64,000 bases of DNA, from contig JAIXWM010000008.1 in NCBI GenBank assembly GCA_027491255.1, forward strand, positions 1 through 64,000, in the 5' to 3' direction. This document shows positions 6,486 to 15,749 of this stretch, in pieces. Below the pieces are notes generated by a model. That model was not told the origin of the DNA. It saw only the letters and a list, made by a program, of their open reading frames with translations, and did not search any database. Numbering within the stretch: the stretch's first letter is position 1; each line of letters begins with the position of its first letter. The translations under genes and the position numbers were made by a program. The stretch comes from Rubrivivax sp. Its GTDB lineage: Bacteria; Pseudomonadota; Gammaproteobacteria; Burkholderiales; Burkholderiaceae_C.

Positions 6486-9334
6486 GGGTCGGACTCCTCG
6501 ATCGCGGCGACGATGCGCTCGCGGGTCAGCGGCAGGTCTCGCACGCGCACGCCCAGGGCGTCGGCGAGGGCATTGGCAATGGCGGCCACCGTCGGGCCGA
6601 TGGCGGCTTCGCCTGCGCCGAGCGGTGCTTGCGCCGACGGCAGCAGCACCACGTCGACCTCGGGCATCTCGGTGAAGCTCAGCGGTGCCACGGCGTCGGC
6701 GCCTTCGGGCGGCAGGCGGCCGTCGGCGCCCGGCTCCACGGACTCCTTCAGCGCGAAGCCCGTGGCCTGCAGCGCCGCGCCCTCCAGCTGCATCGTGGCA
6801 CCGTCGGGATCGATCACGCGCCCGATGTCGGCGGCGACCACGAGTCGCCGCACCTCGAGCGCCGCGCCCACGCGCACCTCGGCCACCACGGCGCACCAGG
6901 CGCCCGTGAGCTTGTACCGGGCGTAGCCGATGCCACGACCACAGGCCGCGCCGTCGCCTGGCACACGCGCAGGGCCTGCCGGCGCGCGCTTTTCGAGCCA
7001 GCCCGCGCGGGCCGCGGCCGCGCGCAGCACCGCCCGGCCGCGCGGGTCGTGCGCGAGCCCCTGCTCGCGCCAGGCCAGCGGGTCACACCCGGTCGCCCGC
7101 GCGAGTTCGTCGACAAAGCTCTCGGCGGCGAAGACATTGCCCAGGGCGCCGAGCGAACGCAACGCGGAACTGCGCCACGGCGCGCGCACCCGGTGGGCCA
7201 CGATGCGCCAGGCGGGAAGGTCGTAGCCGGGCACGGCGTTGCGTTCGGCGCCGCCGCCCACGGCCAGCGGCATGTCGATGGGCTCGGGCAGCGGCGTGCC
7301 GCCGGCACGCTGGGCCTGCCCCAGCAGCGCGGGGGTGGGCGAGCGTCCGGGCCGCGAGCTGTGGCCCGGGCTCCACAGCTCGTGCCTCCAGGCGCGGACC
7401 TTGCCGGCGGCGTCGATCTCGGCCTCGAGTTCGATGCACATGGCCGGCCCGAGCGGCGCGCGCGCCAGGTCGTCGGCCCGGCTCCACTCGCAGCGCACCG
7501 GTGTGCCCGGCACGCGCAGCGCGAGCCACGCGGCATCGAAGGCGACGTCGTCGGCGCCGTTGTGGCCGTAGCAGCCCGCCCCGGGCACATGGCGCACCAC
7601 CACCGCGCCCTCGGCCAGGCCGAATGCCAGCGCCAGGTCGCGCCGCAGCCCGAAGATGCCCTGGCTGTGCGTCCACACCTCCAGCATCACCGTGCCCGGC
7701 CGGCCGGATGGCGCGGCCCAGCGCGCGAGCGCGCACGACGGCCCGACGGAGGCATGGGCCAGCCAGGGGCGGGTGTACCGCGCTGTCAGGCGGCGCGTGG
7801 GGCCTGCGGTCGCCTCCACCGGCCCCGCGCGCTCGTCGACGGTGCGCGGCTCGCCGGGCTGCCCGGGCCAGGCCCGCGGATCGGTGCCGCCGTGTCCTGC
7901 GGGGTCTGCCGGGTCCCAGGCCAGCGCCTGGCGCAGCCGTGCGCAGGCCTCGCGCACGCCATCCGCCCGTGCGGCGATCACGCCGACCAGCTCGCCGTCG
8001 CGCCAGGCGTCGAGCACCGCCGGACCGGCGCGCAAGGTGGGCAGGACCCGGGCCAGTACCTGGTCGGCAGCGGGCGCGAGCCGATCGCCCAGGCCCGGCG
8101 GGTGCAGGGCCATGCCGTGCAGCATGCCGGGCAGATACAGGTCGTGGATGAAGTGGGGCTCGCCGGAAAACACCGCGGCCCGGGTGAGCGTGGGGTGCCA
8201 CCGCGCAGGCTCCAGGGGGGTGCCGGGCTCGCTGCTGCCTGCGGGCGCCTCGGCGCCGCTGGTCGGCGCCGCCTGCGTCTGGCCCGACACGGTGGGCGGC
8301 CAGGCCCCGCGTTCCTGCGGGGTGAGCGGGTCGTCGAGCACCTGTCGATCGAGCCAGGCGAGCGCGGGTTCGCGCAGGCCCCCGGGCCCGAGCAACAGGC
8401 CGTCGACCAGATCCACCTGGGACGGCGCCAGCCCCCAGGCGCGGGCCGCGCGGGCGCACAGGCGCTGCCGCAGCGCCGTGGCCATGCAGCGCAGCGCCGC
8501 GCCCGAGTCCTGCACCGACAGGCTGCCCGAGGTCACGCCCTCGTCGGGATGCGTGGCCGTGCAGGGGTGCGACACGCGCACCTGCGCCAGGGGCCAGCCC
8601 AGGGCCTGTGCCACCAGGCAGGCCAGCGCGCGCTGGATGCCCTGCCCGATCTCGACCTTGCCGCTGCGCACTTCGAGCAGCCCGTCGGCCGATGGCTGCA
8701 GCCAGTCCGATGGCCGGGGATGGCGTTGCAGCGCGACCGGCCCGGCTTGCGCAGGCTCTGCAGGACCATCGAAGCGGGGCCGACAAGACGCGGGCAGCGT
8801 CTGCGCGGGGCGGACGTCGGCGGGTCCTTCGCCCGACATGCCCGGCATGCCGGGGGCGTCCGCAGCGTCTGCGGCGCGGGCCGCGCCGCCGGCGAGCCTG
8901 GCGGCCGCGGCACGCCGCACGGCGCGCACGATCCGCGGCTGCGCGCCGCAGCGGCAGTGCTGGCCGTCCAGCGCGCGTCGGATCTGCGCCTCGCTCGGCT
9001 CGTCGGTCTGCGCAAGCAAGGCCGCCGCGGCCACGAGCATGCCGGCGCTGCAGTAGCCGCATTGCGCCGCCTGCTCGGCCTCGAAGGCATCGCGCAGCAC
9101 CCGCGGCAGGCCTTCCACCGTCGTCACCGCCTGCCCGCGCACCGTCTCCAGCGGCGTCTGGCAGGCGGCCACGGGGCGCCCGGCGACCAGCACGCGGCAG
9201 GCACCGCACACGCCCTCACGGCAACCGGCGCGCGTGCCGCGCAGGCCGAGCTCTTCGCGCAGGACATCCAGCAGCGCGGTCGTCCCCGCCGCCGCGGCGT
9301 CGCAGTGACGGCCGTTGACCTGCAGTTCGGTCAC
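6482..9334 (-). CDS. Fused [2Fe-2S]/molybdopterin dehydrogenase (xanthine dehydrogenase family, IorAB-like)
   Basis: 950 residues. Residues 1-150 are the small subunit type: Cys38, Cys43, Cys46 and Cys58 bind a plant-type [2Fe-2S] cluster, and Cys92, Cys95, Cys127 and Cys129 bind the second. Residues from about 200 onward are the molybdopterin-binding large subunit, ending with GAGEAAIGPTVAAIANAL, which carries the conserved active-site Glu. There is no FAD domain, as in isoquinoline 1-oxidoreductase or nicotinate dehydrogenase types that pass electrons to cytochromes. Normally IorA and IorB are separate genes, so this is a fusion. It likely hydroxylates an N-heterocycle or aldehyde; the substrate is not identifiable. 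modABC lies 4 kb away and could supply molybdate. Confidence 0.88.
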   Translation of the reverse strand: MTELQVNGRHCDAAAAGTTALLDVLREELGLRGTRAGCREGVCGACRVLVAGRPVAACQTPLETVRGQAVTTVEGLPRVLRDAFEAEQAAQCGYCSAGMLVAAAALLAQTDEPSEAQIRRALDGQHCRCGAQPRIVRAVRRAAAARLAGGAARAADAADAPGMPGMSGEGPADVRPAQTLPASCRPRFDGPAEPAQAGPVALQRHPRPSDWLQPSADGLLEVRSGKVEIGQGIQRALACLVAQALGWPLAQVRVSHPCTATHPDEGVTSGSLSVQDSGAALRCMATALRQRLCARAARAWGLAPSQVDLVDGLLLGPGGLREPALAWLDRQVLDDPLTPQERGAWPPTVSGQTQAAPTSGAEAPAGSSEPGTPLEPARWHPTLTRAAVFSGEPHFIHDLYLPGMLHGMALHPPGLGDRLAPAADQVLARVLPTLRAGPAVLDAWRDGELVGVIAARADGVREACARLRQALAWDPADPAGHGGTDPRAWPGQPGEPRTVDERAGPVEATAGPTRRLTARYTRPWLAHASVGPSCALARWAAPSGRPGTVMLEVWTHSQGIFGLRRDLALAFGLAEGAVVVRHVPGAGCYGHNGADDVAFDAAWLALRVPGTPVRCEWSRADDLARAPLGPAMCIELEAEIDAAGKVRAWRHELWSPGHSSRPGRSPTPALLGQAQRAGGTPLPEPIDMPLAVGGGAERNAVPGYDLPAWRIVAHRVRAPWRSSALRSLGALGNVFAAESFVDELARATGCDPLAWREQGLAHDPRGRAVLRAAAARAGWLEKRAPAGPARVPGDGAACGRGIGYARYKLTGAWCAVVAEVRVGAALEVRRLVVAADIGRVIDPDGATMQLEGAALQATGFALKESVEPGADGRLPPEGADAVAPLSFTEMPEVDVVLLPSAQAPLGAGEAAIGPTVAAIANALADALGVRVRDLPLTRERIVAAIEESDP

Positions 9335-9349
9335 GGCGCGGGGCGGGCT

Positions 9350-10348
9350 TCAGTCGACCTTGATGTTGGCGGCCTTCACGACGCCGGCCCACTTGGCGAT
9401 GTCCTCGTTGAGGTAGCGCGTGAAGTCCTCGACGTTCATCGTCAGCGGCGCCGAACCTTGCTGGGCCCAGTTGCGCCGCACTTCGGGGCTGGAGGTGAAC
9501 TTCGTGATCTCGGCATTCAGGCGGTTGACGATCGCCGCCGGGGTGCCCTTGGGCGCCATCACGCCGAGCCAGATCGTGGCCTCGTAGCCGGGCACGCCGG
9601 CCTCTGCCAGCGTGGGCACGTCGGGCATGATGGCCGAGCGCGCGCGGCCACTGGTGGCGATGGGCTTGACCTTGCCGCCCTTGACCTGCTCGACCATGGT
9701 CGGGATGGCGTCGAACATCATGTCGACCTGACCGCCGAGCACGTCGGTGCGGGCCTGGGCGCTGCCCTTGTAGGGCACGTGCACGATCTTCACGCCGGCC
9801 ATGAACTTCAGCAGCTCGCCGGCCATGTGGTAGGGCGTGCCCGGGCCCGATGACGCGTAGGTCATGCCGTCGGGTCGGGCCTTGGCCGCGGCCAGCAGGT
9901 CACGCGTGTTCGAGGTGGGCAAGGCGCTGCGCGCCACGAGCACGAGGTCGGAGGCGTTGATCGGCGCCACCGGCACGAAATCGCGCATCAGCTGGTAGGG
10001 CTTGTTCGGGATCAGCGACTCGTTGACGGTGTGCGTGTTGGACATCACGAGCAGCGTGTAGCCGTCGGGCGCGCTCTTGGCCGCGGCGTCGGTGCCGATG
10101 ATGGCGCCACCGCCCGGGCGGTTCTCGACGACCACGCTCTGTCCGAGCGCCTCCTGCAGGCGCTGCGCGAGCACGCGCCCGAACACGTCGGCCGACCCAC
10201 CGGTGGCAAAGGGCACGATCAGCTTGACGGGGCGCGCCGCCGGCCAGTCCTGCGCCATGGCAGAGCCGGCCGACGAGGCGGCAAGCACGGCCACGGCGCA
10301 CAGCAGGCCGGCGCGGCGGCGCAGGGACGACGAGAACGATGGCGACAT
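9350..10348 (-). CDS. Tripartite tricarboxylate transporter substrate-binding protein (Bug family)
   Basis: 332 residues from ATG 10348, opening with an Arg-rich signal peptide that ends SAGSAMA before QDWP. The mature sequence has the Bug hallmarks: PVKLIVPFATGGSADVFGR, VVVENRPGGGAIIGTDAAAK, and a PDGYTLL stretch. Such proteins bind carboxylates in the periplasm and may deliver them to a TctAB permease, none of which is present here. It ends 16 nt before the molybdenum dehydrogenase gene on the same strand, so ligand and dehydrogenase substrate may be related. Confidence 0.9.
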   Translation of the reverse strand: MSPSFSSSLRRRAGLLCAVAVLAASSAGSAMAQDWPAARPVKLIVPFATGGSADVFGRVLAQRLQEALGQSVVVENRPGGGAIIGTDAAAKSAPDGYTLLVMSNTHTVNESLIPNKPYQLMRDFVPVAPINASDLVLVARSALPTSNTRDLLAAAKARPDGMTYASSGPGTPYHMAGELLKFMAGVKIVHVPYKGSAQARTDVLGGQVDMMFDAIPTMVEQVKGGKVKPIATSGRARSAIMPDVPTLAEAGVPGYEATIWLGVMAPKGTPAAIVNRLNAEITKFTSSPEVRRNWAQQGSAPLTMNVEDFTRYLNEDIAKWAGVVKAANIKVD

Positions 10349-10481
10349 CGCAGGCTCCGGTGGGTGCGGGGACGGGGGTGCACGAAGGCGACGGATTCTG
10401 CCGGCCGGCGGCGCCGCCCGCCGGTCACGGACAGTGGCCGGGCGCCGTAGTCGGCCATTGCATGTGCGGGCGGACCGCCAT

Positions 10482-10534
10482 GTGCCAGGTGCCAGGTGCC
10501 AGGTGCCCAGGTACCGAGTTGCCGAGTTGCCGAG
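10482..10534 (+). repeat. Short tandem repeat, 7-8 bp units
   Basis: Three perfect GTGCCAG units are followed by GTGCCCAG and GTACCGAG and then two TTGCCGAG units. The array lies in the 296-bp gap between the divergent TctC and BtuF-like genes. It could vary in copy number by slippage. I see no promoter that I would trust in this gap. Confidence 0.7.
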
Positions 10535-10644
10535 GGTCCAGGGTGCCGGGCAGGCCGCCTCGCGCAGGCCCGTGCGCGGACAATCCAGTTGCAATCTGCC
10601 CAGAGACCGCCCATGTGGGCGACACCGCAAGGACCCCGCCGCCG

Positions 10645-11460
10645 ATGAACTCCCCCGGCCCCCGCCGCATCGTCTGTCTGACCGAAGAGACCACCGAGTG
10701 GCTCTACCTGCTCGGGCAGGAGTGGCGCATCGTCGGCATCAGCGGCTACACGGTGCGCCCGCCCCGGGCGCGGCGCGAGAAGCCGCGCGTCAGCGCCTTC
10801 CTCGACGGCAAGGTGGACCGCATCGTCGCGCTCGAACCCGACCTCGTCATCGGTTTCTCCGACATGCAGGCGGCGCTGGCCGACAAGCTCATCCGCGCCG
10901 GGTTGAACGTGCTCGTGACCAACCAGCGCAGCGTCGCCGAGATCTTTTCCACGCTGCGCCTGGTGGCCGGGCTGGTCGGCGCGCGGGCCGCGGCCGAGGA
11001 ATGGATCGCCGCCTGCCAGCGCCGCCACGCCGCGATCGCGCACGCCGCCGCAGCCTGGCCGCGGCGTCCGCGCGTGTACTTCGAGGAGTGGGACGAGCCG
11101 ATGATCAGCGCCATCCGCTGGGTCTCGGAGCTGGTGGCCATCGCCGGCGGCGATGATGTGTTTCCCGAACTCGCGGTGCAGGCCATGGGCCGCGACCGCG
11201 TCATCGCCGACGCCCTGGAGCCGGCACGACGCGCGCCCGATGTCGTCGTCGGCTCCTGGTGCGGCAAGAAATTCCGCGCCGAGCGCGTGGCCGCGCGACC
11301 GGGCTGGGCCGAGATGCCGGCCGTGTGCGCAGGCGCGCTGCACGAGATCAAATCCTGCGACATCCTGCAGCCCGGGCCGGCCGCGTTGACCGACGGCCTC
11401 GAGCAGCTGCACGCGCTGCTCGGGCGCTGGGCCGCCGCGCAGGCCGGCGCCCAGCCCTGA
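10645..11460 (+). CDS. Cobalamin/iron-type ABC substrate-binding domain protein (BtuF-like)
   Basis: 271 residues from ATG 10645, with AAGGA 11 nt upstream. The sequence RRIVCLTEETTEWLYLLG and RIVALEPDLVIGFSDMQAALADKL follow the class III (BtuF/FhuD) binding-protein pattern, with RVYFEEWDEPMISAIRW in the second lobe. There is no signal peptide, and no BtuC or BtuD is adjacent. Homologues in this order are annotated as cobalamin-binding proteins, but a cytoplasmic form would not be a normal importer component. Binding fold is likely; ligand is uncertain. Confidence 0.75.
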   Translation: MNSPGPRRIVCLTEETTEWLYLLGQEWRIVGISGYTVRPPRARREKPRVSAFLDGKVDRIVALEPDLVIGFSDMQAALADKLIRAGLNVLVTNQRSVAEIFSTLRLVAGLVGARAAAEEWIAACQRRHAAIAHAAAAWPRRPRVYFEEWDEPMISAIRWVSELVAIAGGDDVFPELAVQAMGRDRVIADALEPARRAPDVVVGSWCGKKFRAERVAARPGWAEMPAVCAGALHEIKSCDILQPGPAALTDGLEQLHALLGRWAAAQAGAQP

Positions 11461-11509
11461 GCGTCAGCGGCAGCCTGTCCGGCGCGGGCGCGCCGGCGCG
11501 CGTCCGCGG

Positions 11510-12862
11510 TCAGGCGCGGTGCGCCGCCGCCCCTGCGCCGCGCGCATCGCGCTCGCGGCGGGCCTGGCTGAGCTGGGCGTCGAGCTCGGCTTCACTCAAA
11601 CGCTTGAGGGTGCAGAAGTTGGCCTTGCTCAGCGAGCTCGCCTCGTAGGTTCGCAACAGCGCGGCGCGCTCGCGCCGGGCGGCGTCCTCGGGGCCTGCGG
11701 GGGGCGCCTGCGGGGGCGGGACGGCGCGCCGCGCTTCGTCGGCGGGACGACGGTCCACGGGCCGATCGCGCGGTGGTTGCGCGGGGGGCCGGGAGGGCTG
11801 CTGCGGGCGCGCGCCAGGGGGCGCGAACTCGCCGCGCCGCGCCTCGCCTCGCGCATCGCCCCGCGCATCGCCCCGCGGGCCGGGGCCGCGCGGCGCATCG
11901 GCGCGCGGGCGGGCGCTCTCGCGGCCGCGCGGTGGGGGTCGATCGCCGGGCGCCTGCGTCGGGCTCCGATGGCCGGGGCGTGGTGGCCTGCGCCCCCGGT
12001 CGGGCTGCGGGCCTCCCGGCGTGGGCATTGCCGCCGGTTCCCCGGCGTGACCCGCCTGCGGCGGTGCGGCGGCATCGCGCGGCCCGGCGGCGGGCGCCGG
12101 AGCACCCCGCCCGGGGCCCGGACCGCGTTCCGCAGCGCGGCGGGCCAGGAAGATCTGGCGCCGGCGCTCGAGTTCCTCCTTGGCGGCCGCGCGGTGCTCG
12201 TCTGCCACGTCGCCCGCTGGCTGGCCGTCCAGGTCGAAGCGGTGCGGCGCCGTCAGCAAGGCCTTCAGGTAGGCATTGCCGGTGGTGTGCCGATGCATGA
12301 AGATCGACAGCGCCTTGCGTGTGAACACGCCCGGTGCGCGCTGCTGGACGTCGGCGTGGATGCGCAGCTTGACCGGCTTGGGCGGGCCATCGGCGCCGAA
12401 CAGCGCCGGAAAGAGCGCGGCCAGGCGCTCGGCGCAGGCCACTGGGCTCATCTCGGGCACGGCCGCGTGCGGCGCCGGGGCCGGCTCCGAGGCTGCGGGG
12501 CTGGCGGCCGGCGGCGCCTGAGGGGCGGGTGCACTGGCTGCGCCGGCGGTCTCGGCGGCTTCGACGGTCTCTACGGACTCTACGGACTCTACGGACTCGA
12601 CGGCCTCGACGGCCTCGACGACCTCGACGACCTCGACGGCCTCAGCGGTCTCGGCGGTCTCGGCGGCTTCGGCGGCCTCAGCGACATCGGCCACGTCGGC
12701 TGCAACGGCAGCAGCGGTCGCTTCCGTTGCCGCGGTCGTATCGGCCAGGGCGGCCGGCGCGAGGTCGGCCGCCGCCTCCTGCGCCGGGGCGGGTGGAGCT
12801 GCCACCGTTTGAACGATCGGGGCAGCCCCCTCGGGAGAGGTCGGGTCTTGTGCTTCTGACAT
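11510..12862 (-). CDS. proQ: ProQ/FinO-domain RNA-binding protein with long low-complexity arms
   Basis: 450 residues from ATG 12862. The ProQ/FinO domain spans about residues 138-245: MSPVACAERLAALFPALFG, KPVKLRIHADV, ALSIFMHRHTTGNAYLKAL. ProQ proteins bind structured RNAs and sRNAs. The N-terminal arm is an Ala/Glu/Val stretch with a three-residue period. The C-terminal arm is Pro/Arg/Gly-rich and ends in a helical segment (SKANFCTLKRLSEAELDAQL). The protein is about twice the length of enterobacterial ProQ. The gene is divergent from modA. Confidence 0.85.
   Translation of the reverse strand: MSEAQDPTSPEGAAPIVQTVAAPPAPAQEAAADLAPAALADTTAATEATAAAVAADVADVAEAAEAAETAETAEAVEVVEVVEAVEAVESVESVESVETVEAAETAGAASAPAPQAPPAASPAASEPAPAPHAAVPEMSPVACAERLAALFPALFGADGPPKPVKLRIHADVQQRAPGVFTRKALSIFMHRHTTGNAYLKALLTAPHRFDLDGQPAGDVADEHRAAAKEELERRRQIFLARRAAERGPGPGRGAPAPAAGPRDAAAPPQAGHAGEPAAMPTPGGPQPDRGRRPPRPGHRSPTQAPGDRPPPRGRESARPRADAPRGPGPRGDARGDARGEARRGEFAPPGARPQQPSRPPAQPPRDRPVDRRPADEARRAVPPPQAPPAGPEDAARRERAALLRTYEASSLSKANFCTLKRLSEAELDAQLSQARRERDARGAGAAAHRA
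12548..12682. repeat. 9-bp coding tandem repeat in proQ
   Basis: About fifteen degenerate 9-bp units of the type GACTCTACG/GACCTCGACG encode three-residue repeats (VEV, VEA, VES, AET) in the N-terminal arm of ProQ. The unit length keeps the frame, so copy-number change would alter the length of an acidic linker without disrupting the RNA-binding domain. Confidence 0.75.
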
Positions 12863-12975
12863 GGTGCGCGCAAGGGGGCATCGGGCACCCCCCGACGCAA
12901 GGGCGCGATTGTCGCCCCGACGCGCGTGTGGTGCAGCGCGTTGTCGCGACCGGGCTTCTGCTATCTTATGTTTCC

Positions 12976-13773
12976 ATGGGAATAGGAAGATCCTGGGTCC
13001 GGCGTCACGTTGCGCGCGCACTGTTCGCGGGATGCGCGCTTGCCCTCGCGGTGCCGCTGCAGGCCCAGCCCGCGGGCGCCGGGCTGACGGTCTTTGCCGC
13101 CGCCAGCCTGCAAGGCGCTTTCGAGGACATCGGGCGCCTGCACCAGCAGCAGGGGCTGGGCGCGGTGCGCTTTGCCTTCGGCGCGTCGAGCACGCTCGCG
13201 CGCCAGATCGAGCAGGGCGCGCCCGCGGCCGTCTTTGCCAGTGCCGACGAGGCCTGGATGGACCACCTTGCGCAGCGCCGGCTCGTCGTCGCGGCCACGC
13301 GGCGCACGCTGCTCGGCAACCGGCTCGTGCTCGTCGTGCCGGCCACCAGCCCGGCGCAGCCGAGCCTGAAGCCCGGCATCGACCTCGGCGCGCTGCTCGG
13401 ACGCGACGGCCGCTGGGTCACGGGCGACCCGGCGCACGTGCCGCTGGGGCGCTACGCGCAGCAGGCGCTGACCCACCTGGGCGCCTGGGGCGCGGCACAG
13501 ACGCGCCTGGTGCGGGCCGAGAACGCGCGTGTCGCGTTGGCCTTCGTCGAGCGCGGCGAGGCCGCGGCGGGCGTGGTCTACGAGACCGACGCCCGGCTCT
13601 CGGCGCGGGTGCGCGTGGCCGGCGTCTTCCCGGCCGACAGCCACGCGCCCATCGGCTATCCGGTGGCGGCCGTGACGGCGCACGACACGCCGGCCGCGCG
13701 CGCCTTCCTGCGACTGCTCGAATCCGAGGCGGCGCACGAGGTCTTCCGCCGTCACGGCTTCACGGTGCGCTGA
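12976..13773 (+). CDS. modA: Molybdate ABC transporter substrate-binding protein
   Basis: 265 residues. The signal peptide (WVRRHVARALFAGCALALAVPLQAQ) is followed by GLTVFAAASLQGAFEDIG, the ModA N-terminal signature. FGASSTLARQIEQGAPAAVFASAD is the oxyanion-binding region, and AAAGVVYETDA lies near the C-terminus. It binds molybdate or tungstate in the periplasm. ATG 12976 has no clear ribosome site. The gene starts 114 nt from proQ in the opposite direction and leads modA-modB-modC. Confidence 0.92.
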   Translation: MGIGRSWVRRHVARALFAGCALALAVPLQAQPAGAGLTVFAAASLQGAFEDIGRLHQQQGLGAVRFAFGASSTLARQIEQGAPAAVFASADEAWMDHLAQRRLVVAATRRTLLGNRLVLVVPATSPAQPSLKPGIDLGALLGRDGRWVTGDPAHVPLGRYAQQALTHLGAWGAAQTRLVRAENARVALAFVERGEAAAGVVYETDARLSARVRVAGVFPADSHAPIGYPVAAVTAHDTPAARAFLRLLESEAAHEVFRRHGFTVR

Positions 13774-13890
13774 TGAAGCAGGCGGCAGGCGACGCAGCGG
13801 GCGGCGGGCGGGCCGGCGACGGGGCCGATGCGCCGGCCCGCGCCTGCAGCGGCTGCGGCAGACGCGCCGCACTGGGTTAGCCTGCGCCCC

Positions 13891-14580
13891 ATGCTGACCC
13901 CGGTCGAGATCGACGCCCTGCTGCTGAGCCTGCAGATTGCGCTCGCGGCGGTGGCCGTGAGCCTGCCGCTGGCGGTGGCTGCGGCCTGGGTGCTGGCGCG
14001 CGCGCGCTTTCCGGGCAGGAGCCTGCTCGACGCCGCGGTGCACCTGCCGCTGGTGCTGCCGCCCGTCGTCGTGGGCTATTTCCTGCTGCTGCTGTTCGGC
14101 AGCCAGGGCCTGTTGGGCGCCTGGCTGCAGGAGTGGTTCGGGCTGCGCCTGGTGTTCACGCGCTGGGGCGCGGCGCTGGCGGCGGCGGTCATGAGCTTCC
14201 CGCTGATGGTGCGCGCGATCCGGCTCGCGCTCGAGGCCGTGGACCGCGGCCTGGAGCAGGCGGCGCGCACACTCGGGGCGTCGCGGCTGGATGTCTTCCT
14301 CACCGTCACACTGCCCTTGATGCTGCCGGGCATCGTCTCCGGCTGCGTCGTCGCCTTTGCGGCGGCGCTCGGCGATTTCGGCGCAACGATCACCTTCGTG
14401 GGCAACGTCCAGGGCGAGACGCAGACGCTGTCGCTGGCGATCTACAGCCTGACGCAGACCCCCGGCGGCGACGCCGCGGCGCTGCGCCTGGTGCTGATCT
14501 CGCTCGCGCTGGCACTCGCGGCCATGGTCGTCTCCGAGCGCCTCGCTCAGCGCGTGCGGCGCCAGATCGGGCAGGCCTGA
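13891..14580 (+). CDS. modB: Molybdate ABC transporter permease
   Basis: 229 residues with five or so hydrophobic helices. The EAA loop reads EQAARTLGASRLDVFLTVTLPLMLPG and is followed by FAAALGDFGATITFVGN, typical of ModB. ATG 13891 was chosen because homology begins at LTPVEIDALLLSLQIA; longer in-frame starts upstream encode only low-complexity residues. Its stop overlaps the start of modC (ATGA). It forms the inner-membrane channel for molybdate. Confidence 0.93.
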   Translation: MLTPVEIDALLLSLQIALAAVAVSLPLAVAAAWVLARARFPGRSLLDAAVHLPLVLPPVVVGYFLLLLFGSQGLLGAWLQEWFGLRLVFTRWGAALAAAVMSFPLMVRAIRLALEAVDRGLEQAARTLGASRLDVFLTVTLPLMLPGIVSGCVVAFAAALGDFGATITFVGNVQGETQTLSLAIYSLTQTPGGDAAALRLVLISLALALAAMVVSERLAQRVRRQIGQA

Positions 14581-15749
14581 TGGACGGCGCTGCGCCAAAC
14601 AGGCTGCGCGTGGCCACGCGCAAGCGCCTGGGCGGCTTCGAACACCGCTGCGAGATCGACCTGCCGCTGTCGGGCCTGACGGCCTTGTTCGGCGCCAGCG
14701 GCGCGGGCAAGTCCACGCTCGTGCACCTCGTGGCCGGGCTGCTGCGCCCGGACAGCGGCCGCATCGAGGTGGGCGGCGAGGTCTTCTTCGACAGCGCGCG
14801 CGGCATCGACCTGCCGGTGCACCGGCGTGCGCTCGGCGTGGTGTTCCAGGACGCGCGGCTGTTCCCGCACCTGTCGGTGGACGGCAACCTGCACTACGGG
14901 CTGCGGCGCGCTGGCGCGCGCGCGCAAGCGGCACGCGTGCCCTTCGACGCCGTGGTGGAACTGCTCGGGCTCGGCGCCTTGCTGCAGCGCGCGCCGCACA
15001 CGCTGTCCGGGGGGGAGCGCCAGCGCGTGGCGATCGGCCGTGCCCTGCTGGCGCAGCCGCGCCTGCTGCTGATGGACGAACCGCTGGCCGCGCTGGACGC
15101 GCCGCGCAAGGCCGAGGTGCTGCCCTATGTCGAGCGCTTGCGCGACGAGTTCGACCTGCCCGTGCTCTACGTCAGCCACGCCGTCGACGAGGTGCTGCGC
15201 CTGGCCAGCGCGCTCGTGCTGTTCGATGCCGGGGCGGCGGTGGCAGCCGGGCCGCTGACCGCGGTGCTCGAGCACCCGTGTGCCGCGCCGCTGCGCGGCG
15301 GCGCCGATGCCGGGGCGCTGGTGCAGGCCCGCGTCGCCGGCCACGACCCCGACGACGCCCTGAGCACGCTGGCCTGCGAGGGCTTCACGCTGCGCGTGCC
15401 GCTGCTGGACCTGCCGGTGGGCGCGCCGGTGCGGCTGCGCATTCCCGCGCGCGAGGTCGCGCTCGCGCTGTCGCGCCCGGACGACCTCAGCATCACGAAC
15501 CGCATCGAGGGCGTGGTCGAGCGCGTGCTGCAGCGCACCGAGGTCATCGGCACGGGGCGGCCCGCTGCGCACGTGGAGGTGCGCGTGCGCGTCGGCCCGG
15601 GCACGGTGCTGGCGGCGGCCGTCACGCGCGAGTCGGCGCAACGCCTGTCCCTCGCGCCGGGGCTGCGCTGCTGGTGCCTGGTCAAGTCGGTGGCGTTGCA
15701 CGCCGACGCGCTGCTGCTCGCGCGCGGCCGCGCGGCCGAGACGGTCTAG
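14580..15749 (+). CDS. modC: Molybdate ABC transporter ATP-binding protein
   Basis: 389 residues. Walker A GASGAGKST is at 38-46, the Q-loop at Gln90, the signature LSGGERQRV at 142-150 and Walker B LLLMDEP at 162-168. The C-terminal part from about residue 300 (SITNRIEGVVERVLQRTEV) is a molybdate-binding MOP/TOBE domain. It overlaps modB by one base at the start and the convergent ModE-like gene by 4 nt at the end. It powers the importer. Confidence 0.94.
   Translation: MDGAAPNRLRVATRKRLGGFEHRCEIDLPLSGLTALFGASGAGKSTLVHLVAGLLRPDSGRIEVGGEVFFDSARGIDLPVHRRALGVVFQDARLFPHLSVDGNLHYGLRRAGARAQAARVPFDAVVELLGLGALLQRAPHTLSGGERQRVAIGRALLAQPRLLLMDEPLAALDAPRKAEVLPYVERLRDEFDLPVLYVSHAVDEVLRLASALVLFDAGAAVAAGPLTAVLEHPCAAPLRGGADAGALVQARVAGHDPDDALSTLACEGFTLRVPLLDLPVGAPVRLRIPAREVALALSRPDDLSITNRIEGVVERVLQRTEVIGTGRPAAHVEVRVRVGPGTVLAAAVTRESAQRLSLAPGLRCWCLVKSVALHADALLLARGRAAETV

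Noticed and set aside
6416..9853. 1145-codon plus-strand open frame
   Set aside because: It is antisense to the molybdenum dehydrogenase and TctC genes, has no domain and is rich in Arg/Gly/His. It is a by-product of high GC third positions.
10482..10534. Possible iteron or CRISPR-like array
   Set aside because: Units of 7-8 bp without spacers and no replication gene nearby; simple tandem repeat.
12548..12682. Possible CRISPR array
   Set aside because: Units are 9 bp, contiguous and coding; there are no spacers or palindromic repeats.
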